From positions 9,765,964 through 9,829,963 of the forward strand of contig CM039130.1 in assembly GCA_022036555.1 (NCBI GenBank): DNA of 64,000 nucleotides, read 5' to 3'. The notes beneath the pieces are model-generated. The model was given only the letters and a program-made list of their open reading frames with translations. It searched no databases and was not told the DNA's origin. The position numbers and the translations under genes are program-made. The DNA is from Microstegium vimineum. Taxonomy: Eukaryota; Streptophyta; Magnoliopsida; Poales; Poaceae. Shown here in pieces: positions 56,195-64,000 of this stretch; positions within the stretch are counted from its first letter, which is position 1, and the number at the start of each line of letters is the position of its first letter.

Positions 56195-57809
56195 AAGCCA
56201 ATCTTGATCTTGTTTGTACACCACTAGTGATATCTCTAATAATATGATTAATAGGATGATCTCTTGCAATAGATGTAGGTTGAAGTGTTGGAAGTTGATT
56301 GCTTGTACTTGGTTGGTCATTGGATTGAGATGATGAACTAGCTTCTTGTTGATCTTGAGGTGGAGAGGATGAACTAGCTTGATTGTCATTGGATTGCTCA
56401 TTGGATGGAGCATGCACTTGATAGTCATTGTCTTGCTCTTCATCCACTTGCCTCGGCCTAATGTCCCCAATATCCATGTTCTTCACTGCATTGGCCAATG
56501 GTTCACCTCTCACATCATCATGATTGTCACTTTCATCTTGAGAGCCTTGTGTTTCATCAAACTCCACATCATGTACCTCCTCAACTATACCATGAGTAAG
56601 ATTCCATACTCTATATGCTTTGCTTGTAGTTGAGTAATCAAGTAGGAAGCCTTCATCACATTTCTTCTCAAATTTGCTCAATCTTGCACCTTTCTTCAAG
56701 ATATAGCACTTGCAACCAAACACTCTAAAGTATGCAATATTTGGCTTTCTTCCATTCAATAGCTCATAAGGTGTCTTTTCAAGCATCTTGTGGCAATAGA
56801 GTCGGTTGCTATAATAGCAAGCCGTGTTGATAGCTTCAGCCCAAAAAGAATCACTCACATTGTATTCACTAAGCATAGATCTTGCCATATCAATGAGTGT
56901 CCTATTCTTCCTCTCAACAAGCCCAGTTGATTGAGGTGTGTACTTGGCCGAGAATTGATGTTTGATTCCATATTCATCACATAGCTCATCAACTCTTGTA
57001 TTCTTGAACTCACTACCATTGTCATTTCTCACTTTCTTGATGGTTGTTTCAAATTCATTTTGGCATCTCTTGACAAAGATCTTGAAAGTGTCAAATGTGT
57101 CACTCTTATCATTCAAGAAGAATACCCATGTATATCTAGTGAAGTCATCAACTATCACAAAGCCATATTTGTTTCCACCAATACTTGTATATGCGGTTGG
57201 CCCAAACAAGTCCATGTGCAAAAGTTCAAAAGGTTTGCATGTACTCATCATACTCTTGCTAGGGTGAGTGTTTCCAACTTGTTTGTCGGCTTGACAAGAG
57301 CTACATAGCTTATCTTTCTCAAAGACCACATCTTTCAAGCCTCTAACTAGATCATGCTTGGTAAGTTTGTTCAATTGCCTCATCCCAACATGACCAAGTC
57401 TTCTATGCCATAATAAACCCATGCTAGATTTGGATAGCAAGCAAGTTGACAATTGAGTTTCACTAGCATTGAAATCAACCAAGTATAGATTCTCATATCT
57501 AAAGCCTTTGAATATCAAGTTAGAGCCATCTACACTTATGATCTCCACATCATCAACTCCAAAGATGCACTTAAAACCAAGATCACAAAGTTGAGCTACG
57601 GATAGCAAGTTGAAGTTCAAGCTCTCTACTAGCAACACATTGGATATGCTCATGTCATTGGATATTGCAATCTTACCAAGCCCTTTGACCTTGCCTTTGC
57701 CATTGTCACCAAATGTGATAGAATCAACCCCATTGAAATCATTTGGCTTGATAGAGTTGAATATTCTTGAATCTTCGGTCATATGTTGAGTGCACCCACT
57801 ATCAAGCAC
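56195..57809 (-). pseudogene. Protease end and integrase of copia element B (split by C)
   Basis: A long open frame that starts DSGCTQHM, the protease active-site DSG-type motif of copia elements, and continues with the GAG-pre-integrase and HHCC finger (HRRLGHVGMRQL, CSSCQADKQ), catalytic triad in HMDLFGP, RNDNGSEF and TGLVERKNR, FWAEAINTACYYSNR, and the RVFGCKCYILKK C-terminal region. The last copia codons before insertion C read SGVQTRSR-like. RT continues at 42491 beyond C. The frame is different from that of gag. Confidence 0.87.
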
Positions 57810-57850
57810 CCAATGCCTCCCTCCGGCTTTATAATTGACCTACAAAAGAT

Positions 57851-59879
57851 TCAATTCTTCTTAGGTACCCATTGTTGTTTGGGTCCTCCAAAGTTAGTGA
57901 CTAAGGACTTAGGTACCCAAATAGCTTTCTTCTTTGAGATCTCATTGGGAGTACCCATGTACTTAGCAATCACACCTTTCTTGCCCTTGGTAAGCACATA
58001 ACTAGAATCAAAGCGAATAGATGCACTTGTAAATTTTATCTTGCTTAGATTTAGTTTGCAATATTGCTCATCATGCCCTACTTGCTTGCAACTAAAGCAA
58101 AACCGGCCATTGCTCTTCACAAAGCGAGGCTTTGGAGTTGCAAAGGTTGCCTTGACTTTTTTGGGGGTATAGCCAAGTCCCTCTTTGCAAAGGGAGAACC
58201 TTTGGCTACCCAAGCACTTAAGCAAGCGGGTGTCTCCACCATAGGCATTGCCTAAGGCTAGAGTGAGCTTACCAACCTCCTTCTTAAGGGTTTCATTCTC
58301 AACCATTAGTGAAGCATCACAAGTGAAACCATCACTAGTATAAGAGGTAGAGTTAGAAGTGCTACAAGAAGGGTTAGTTGGGGTGATGATGATGGGTTCA
58401 TAGAAAGATTCATTGATTATGTCACAAGTTGTTCCCATGTCACTTGTTGAAACATGCTCTTTCTCCTTTTGCTCTACAAGAGATGAGTGAGCCTTTTCAA
58501 GATTAGAGTGAGCTTTGCCAAGCTTCTCATGGGCATCCTCTAGCCTCTCATGAGTAAGATTGAGCCCATCAAAGGATTGCTTGAGAGCTTGAAGCTCTTT
58601 CCGCAATGCTTTGCACTCCTTTCTCTTGAGATCAAAGTGAGTCTTAGCATCTTCCAACATTTCAATTAATTCATCTTTAGTGGGTTCATCATCATCATCA
58701 CTAGAATCACTCTCATCATCGGATTGTACCTTAGTGGACCGAGCCATGAAGCATGTAGATGGAGTGTCGAAGAGAGAGATCTTGTCCTTCATAGCAATGC
58801 TTGCAAGAGCCTTCTTCTTGTTTGATCTCTTCTCATCATCACTTGAGTAATCATCATCACTTGAAGAATCACTATCCCAAGTGACAACATATGAGCCTCC
58901 CTTCTTGCTATTCTTGAGAGTCATCTTGCTCTCTTTCTTCTCTTTCTTCTTGCCCTTCTTCTCATCTTCATTGTCACTATGAAGAGGACAATCCGCAATG
59001 AGATGATCCTTGATATTGCACTTGAAGCATCTTCTATCCTTCTCATTGAACTTGTGTGAGTTCTTCTTCCTTCTTGCTCTATATCCCTTCTTCTTCATGA
59101 ACTTGCCAAATTTCTTGACAAATAGAGCCATCTTATCTTCATCATCATCACTATCACTTGAGCACTCATCATAGCTTAATTCATCACACTTTGCTTTGCC
59201 CCTTGATGATGATGTGGCTTTGAATGCCACGCTCTTCTTCTTCTCATCCTTCTTCTCCTTGTTCTCTCTTATCTTTTCCTTTTCTTCTCTAAAGGTGTCA
59301 TCGGTAATCACCTCACCAAGAACTTGGTTTGGTGTCATTGTGTCCAATCCACTTCTCACCAATAGAGTGACTAGCATCTCAAATCTTGGTGGGAGACTTC
59401 TCAAGAATTTGAATGAGAAATCCTTGTTCTCCACCTTCTCTCCAAGTGACTTGAGGTCATTGACAAGCACCTCAAGCCTATTGAACATTTCCGGCACATT
59501 CTCATCATCCTTCATCTTGAAGCTAGCAAACCTCTCCTTCAAGATATATGCCTTGGCCCCCCTTCATGGATTGAGTTCCCTCATAGGACTCCTCAAACTT
59601 CTTCCATGCATCATGAGCACTCTCTATGTTCTTGATTTTCTCAAAGACCTCCTTAGAGATTGCATCAAGGATGACACTTAATGCAATGTCATTGTTTTGG
59701 AGCTTCTCCTCCTCGGTCGCGGTGGGTGCCTCTTCATTCACCACGTCAAACTTCTTGTCAACCACCAACCATACCTTCCGGTTGATTGATTTGATATGGG
59801 TGGTCATCAATGCCTTCCAATAGCTATAATCGGTGCCATCGAACTTGGGCGACCTTTTGGTGTTGTTGATAAGAGCCAT
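57851..59879 (-). pseudogene. gag of copia element B
   Basis: Starts at ATG 59877-59879 (MALINNTKRSPKFDGTDYSY), with the retrotransposon-copia gag (UBN2-type) region including SKEVFEKIKNIESAHDAWKK. An extra G in a run (plus-strand C run at 59557-59562) shifts the frame at residue about 107; the second frame (59542-57851) continues MKERFASFKMKDDENVPEMF. Two zinc knuckles: CFKCNIKDHLIADC and CFSCKQVGHDEQYC, separated by a long acidic, Ser/Lys-rich and coiled-coil segment (LKRKECKALRKELQALKQSF). Ends with TGA at 57851, with pol in another frame. The length of about 675 codons with two knuckles is typical of SIRE-type gag. Confidence 0.8.
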
Positions 59880-59920
59880 TTTAACACCGTGGGATGTTAA
59901 GCCTTCAAAGAATGGTGTAC

Positions 59921-59934
59921 CGGCTCTAATACCA
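59921..59934 (-). other. Primer-binding site of copia element B (initiator tRNA-Met type)
   Basis: On minus, TGGTATTAGAGCCG lies two bases inside the 5' LTR; it differs by one base from the usual TGGTATCAGAGCC complement of initiator tRNA-Met. Confidence 0.8.
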
Positions 59935-59936
59935 CT

Positions 59937-61867
59937 TGAAAGGTCTAGATATGGCTAGAGGGGGGGTGAATAGCCTATTAAAAATTTCTACAACAACACT
60001 TAGGCAAACTTGTTAGAATAAAACACGGCGTAAAGCAAGTTTGCGCTAGCACTAAGGTTAGGCAAGCCACCTACTAATTCTAGTTACTAGCAAGATAACA
60101 TATGTCACACACAAGAGCTAGAGAACTAGACCTACATAAGCTAAGCTAGAATCTCTACTTTGCAAGAATGTAAGAATGTAAGTACAAAGCTAGAGTTAGA
60201 AAGGTTATACCGTTGCAGAGAGAATATCAATCAAATAATAGATGGCCAATCAATCACAAGATGAATCCTCAGTAGAGAGAAAATGAGACACACTATTTTT
60301 TACCAAGGTTCACTTGTTTGCCAACAAGCTACTCCTTGTTGTAGTGATTCACCTACTTGGAGGTTCACGCGCTAATTAGCATCACATGCCAAACCCGTCA
60401 CCGGGTGCCGCAAAACCAAAACAAGATAGGGATCCACAAGCTACGTGCAATCGACTAGAGATACCTTTTGCAAACTCCCGCGGGGAAGGTTCAAGAACCC
60501 CTCACAATCCACCGATCAGAGCCGGAGACAAACACCTTCCTCCGCTCAACGATCCTCATCGCTCCAAGCCATCTAGGAGGTGGCAACCTCCAAGAATATA
60601 ACAAGAACTTCCGCGACGACGACGATCACCAAGTGTCACTAGTATGCAATCAATCAAGCAATGCACTTGGTTCACTCAATCTCTCATGAAATTAGCAAGT
60701 GTATCAAAGAGATGAGTGGTGGAGGCTCTCACAAATGAGCACTAGTGTGTGAGTGATGAAAAATGTGCAAGAGCTACCCCAAAGGGCCGGCCATACAACT
60801 ATATATAACCCACACAAACACACTAGCCGTTTCCACCCACTTTTCACTTCTCTGCGTGCCTCCAGATGCACTTTTCACAGGGGGTCCGGACCATCATCTG
60901 CGTCCGGATCCACCATCAGCCGAGAGCCAACGGCTCTAAGAAGAACTCCGGACGCGGCCTCCGGACGCGCGTAACGCGTCGTCCGGACCATGCAACATGC
61001 GTCCGGTCAGCCTCCCATTAAAATAGCCACTTCGCGCTCGTGCCACAGACAGCCACGTGGCTCTAGACGCACGCAACAGTGCGGGTCCGGACCAACACCT
61101 CCAGGGTCCGGAAATAAATTCCAGAGAACCCGAGAGCTCCTTTCTCATTTCTTCACCTCCGGACGCATGTCCGAATCCCTGTCCGGACCATCGCCAGCGT
61201 CCAGATCGATTTACACAGAAACCACAGAGAGCTCCAGGACTCCGGATGCACGTCCGAAGCCCTACGTCCAGACCTCAACCAGCGTTCGGACTCCTCTCCT
61301 CAGCCGAGCCAGGCTAGGGTATGCCTCCGGACCCATCTCTGATGGTCCAGACTGACCACACACCCTGCGTCCAGACCTCTGTCCGAAGCCCTTTTGAACT
61401 GCCAAACACTTCTCCAACTTCTCTAAGCTTCCAAGAGCTAACACTAAGTGATCTCAACACTTGTGCACGTGCGTTAGCTTTTAGTTCACATTTATCTTGG
61501 AATTAGTTGGTTGTTTCACTAGTTCAATTGATTTTAGATGCAATGCAATGAACCTAGTGGCACATGATAACCGTAATCAAACACGTGAGCTCCCTTGATA
61601 GTACGGCTATCTATCCTAAATGTGATCACACCCTCTATGGTGTCTTGATCACCAAACCAAAAAAGGATTCCTATTTCACCTTTGCCTTGAATCTTTTTCC
61701 ACCTTCCTTTGCACCACCATGCTAGAGCCTTGCCATCATCACCTTTGATTCATTAGCTCCATCACATGGCATGTACCAACCTATCTCATGATTCACACTT
61801 AGAGATCAAGGTTAGTACTTAGGTAGGTTTCATCAATTACTCAAAACCAAACACATGGGGACTCTCA
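59937..61867 (-). repeat. 5' LTR of copia element B
   Basis: Pairs with 37921-39868. Several CCGG sites of the other copy appear here as CCAG or TCCAGA (for example near 60862, 61201 and 61267), the change expected from cytosine deamination. Confidence 0.9.
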
Positions 61868-64000
61868 CCGAGGCCGTCGCACTCGCCATGGCCGGAGCTC
61901 GCCATGGCGAGGTCATGTTCACGTTAAGCCGAGCCCCCAGAGCCTTAGCCACCTACACCTCTGTTTTTGCCACCCCTGGAGCACCCCAAACACCCACGAG
62001 CACCTACCCACTGCCACCGGCGCGCTGCGTGCCGTGTCCACCTTGTCGGCGCGGCCACGCGCCGAGAGTCCCGTCGCCACCACCTTGTCACGGCCGTTCC
62101 GCCGCGCTCCAGTCACCTCGCGCGCTGAGGATAGGCCGTCGAGCCTCACCAACACCGCACCCACCTAGCCTCTCGATCGGTTGAAGTTGTTCGGACCCCA
62201 ATCGCCCCAGCCAGTGCAACCCACCGCTCGACTCGAGCTTGCGCGGCGAACTGCGGCGCGCGCACCTCGCCACGCGCGCTCGTGCTCCGCCATGCCACGG
62301 GACCCCGCCCACTCGCACCACGGACACCCGTGATCCCACGCACGTGCTCGCCGCGGCCGCAGGACGGCCGTGCCGCCGAGCGCCCTTGCGCCGCCTTGCG
62401 GTGTCGCAGCCGAGACCTCGGCGAGGCTGCCTCGCCGTTCTACGCACTGCCATGCCAAGCACTCGAGACCCCCCCCCTTTTAGCCTTAGCGAGCAACAGA
62501 AGGCCGGAACCGAGGGCGTTGAATGGGTGCGGGTGCATGTGCACTCAGCGCATCCGCATCCAAGCGGAGCAGAGGAGGCGGCAGGCTAGGATGGGTGGTC
62601 CACCATGGACCGGGAGAAGGAGAGAGGGAGGACAGAGCTAAGGGAGGAGCAGAGGCGGAGCTAAGGAGCCGGCCGAGCGCTCCGGCGCGCATGCATGCGT
62701 TCCGGTGCAAGGCAGAGGGAGATGGGGGAGAAGCAGGCCAAGGGGAGATGGGCCTCGAGAACCAGCCGGCCCAGAGGAGGAAAGGCTGGCTGGGAGTTCA
62801 GCCAGCCCAAGTCCCTTCTCCACCCCTTTCTCTTTTTCAAAATTGATTTTTGGGCTAGAAAAATTCCTAGAAAATGCATATGATTTCGGAAAAATACAAA
62901 CTTGGTGTCCAAATCCTTCTAAAATCAAACCCTAGGTCATAGGCTTGTGTTTGAGTGTATTCGGGTCTTTTCGTTCTCTATTTGCATCTTTGTGAATATC
63001 CATAGAATTGTCTAAGTCTCGGATCTTGTTACGATTTAGACCCAGAGGAGCCGACTGCTGACGAGGAGGACCCAGACTACACAGAGGACGCCTGCGACGA
63101 CTGGGCAGGTGCCACGTCCCACCCACCATCATAGAACCTATTAGACATATCATGTTATTGAGTAGATTGCTAGCGCTTTACTTTATGCAATTGCTCTGAA
63201 TAGGTTGCATGGTAGATTGTTTGCAAAGCCAATACCTTGTCGCAACCTTTCCCCTGCACACCCACTTATAGGCTAGACACCGCTTATATTTTTACCATGA
63301 CACATGCTCTATTCATGCTTTTACCTTGATGATGATTAGAGGACTTGCTTGTGCGTGGTTTAGGCACGGGGTGCCACTAAAATGTTATGGTAACAACTGG
63401 GGAGATCTTGGCGTGTGTCTTGGGTGTGTGGTGAGGGTCGAGTCAATCGGTTAGGTTCTACGATGAGTCCAGGGGACGAGTCTTGCCGGGGGTGCGACCT
63501 GGGCATCCCCACGAGAGGTACCTATGGCGGGTACATGTGTTTTGGAGGAGATCCCGGGGCGAGCCCCAGGATAGAGGTGCTGTGATGGCACGGGGGAGGA
63601 CCCCAACTGGAGGAGATGACCTGTTTGATCCCACCTAGGACCTGATATCAAGTGGACCGGAACCTTGGGAACCTTCATGCACACCACTCGTCTCTGATGG
63701 GCGGGGTACGGATATCTATCGGTTTGGGCGATACCATTACTGCCAGGTTGTTAGGTGATAGGGTGGGTGGTGCTGGTGTTGAGACCCGTACCATCCTAGA
63801 TGCGCAATACCATGGTGGCCAGGTGCTGCGTCTCCCAGTCTCAGTTTGTCGGTGCGCCGGGGAGCCCAGGGCTGAGTGGCAGGATGGTATCGTTCCAGAT
63901 CGGGAGATAGCCCGTTATCGGCCTAGGCGTTGCGCAACATCGATGATGGCGATCTTGTGGGTACAGGTGTACACACTCTGCAGAGTTGATCGATCTATAC
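61868..64000 (+). repeat. Right LTR of the Tekay-like element, continuation after insertion B
   Basis: Starts with the CCGAG duplication and carries on GC-rich LTR sequence; from 63108 it follows the left LTR (29474 onwards) closely to 63980, e.g. GGGGAGATCTTGGCGTGTGT and GGCGATCTTGTGGGTACAGG in both. The LTR end and right target duplication are beyond the window. Long open frames at 62088-62700 lack protein motifs. Confidence 0.7.

Larger units (their letters stand above)
37921..61867 (-). mobile_element. Insertion B: Ty1/copia retrotransposon, SIRE-like, in the chromovirus LTR
   Basis: Bounded by LTRs of 1948 and 1931 bp and a CCGAG target duplication (37916-37920, 61868-61872). Coding is on minus: LTR (61867-59937), primer-binding site, gag, protease/integrase, [insertion C], reverse transcriptase/RNase H, polypurine tract, LTR (39868-37921). 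Without the nested C and D it measures about 10.2 kb, a normal size for this clade. The large gag with two separate zinc knuckles and the domain order integrase before RT identify the superfamily. No envelope-like frame is seen after RNase H. All frames carry stops or shifts. Confidence 0.88.
25085..64000 (+). mobile_element. Ty3/gypsy chromovirus (Tekay-like), outermost element of the nest, runs off the window
   Basis: Order on plus: left LTR (25085 to about 30910), gag remnant, protease, reverse transcriptase, RNase H, integrase, chromodomain, polypurine tract, right LTR (from 36786). Both LTRs begin TGTAACAACC(C/T)GAGTTTT, and the left segment 29474-30345 matches 63108-63980 closely. The primer-binding site and the first part of gag are deleted: the LTR end passes straight into mid-gag near 30915. 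Three younger insertions within insertions (see 31758, 37921, 42497, 47516) expand it to over 38.9 kb. Pairing of the LTRs is not fully certain because their middle parts differ. Confidence 0.75.

Overview
The window is nuclear DNA of a grass, most likely a panicoid or andropogonoid species. The evidence is intron-rich plant genes, GC-rich coding starts beside AT-rich introns, Stowaway and Tourist MITEs, CACTA subterminal repeats of grass type (TTTGCCGAGTG), and nested LTR retrotransposons of the grass Tekay, SIRE, Tat and Athila kinds. The species cannot be fixed by eye. I saw no rRNA, tRNA or CRISPR array.

Left third (1-25084): a thin gene space broken up by small transposons. A DUF1645-family gene (1766-2713, minus) lies beside a long hairpin-forming repeat. 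Then come CACTA remnants (about 3330-4420 and 6000-8522), the later one with the tail of an Ulp1-like peptidase gene, and several MITEs and foldbacks. The one clearly intact housekeeping gene is a CTP synthase (11878-17943, plus; 22 coding exons, 580 aa) behind a promoter with a telo-box and GGCCCA motifs; one of its introns carries a complete Tourist-like MITE. After about 4 kb with little content there is a decayed, intron-containing pseudogene of a MAT2B-like Rossmann-fold protein (22620-24126, minus) and a lone exon of a DEAD-box RNA helicase (24672-24766, plus).

Right two thirds (25085-64000): one nested retrotransposon block. The outermost element is a Ty3/gypsy chromovirus (Tekay-like), with a left LTR from 25085, gag, pol with chromodomain, and a right LTR from 36786 that runs off the window. 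It holds (A) an LTR-derived insert in the protease region (31758-33538, target duplication GTCAC) and (B) a Ty1/copia SIRE-like element in its right LTR (37921-61867, duplication CCGAG, coding on minus). B is split between integrase and reverse transcriptase by (C), a non-autonomous Tat-like gypsy element (42497-56194, duplication AAGCC) with gag, protease and an antisense spliced extra ORF. The LTR of C is split by (D), a non-autonomous Athila-like element (47516-55560, duplication CTCGG). Relative insertion order: outer chromovirus, then B, then C, then D; A is also younger than the chromovirus. All retroelement reading frames are broken. In the chromovirus all six in-frame stops fall where the family has glutamine, as expected from C-to-T decay of methylated DNA.

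The genes show no operon-like relation. CTP synthase and the DUF1645 gene are the only two that look able to make a full protein.
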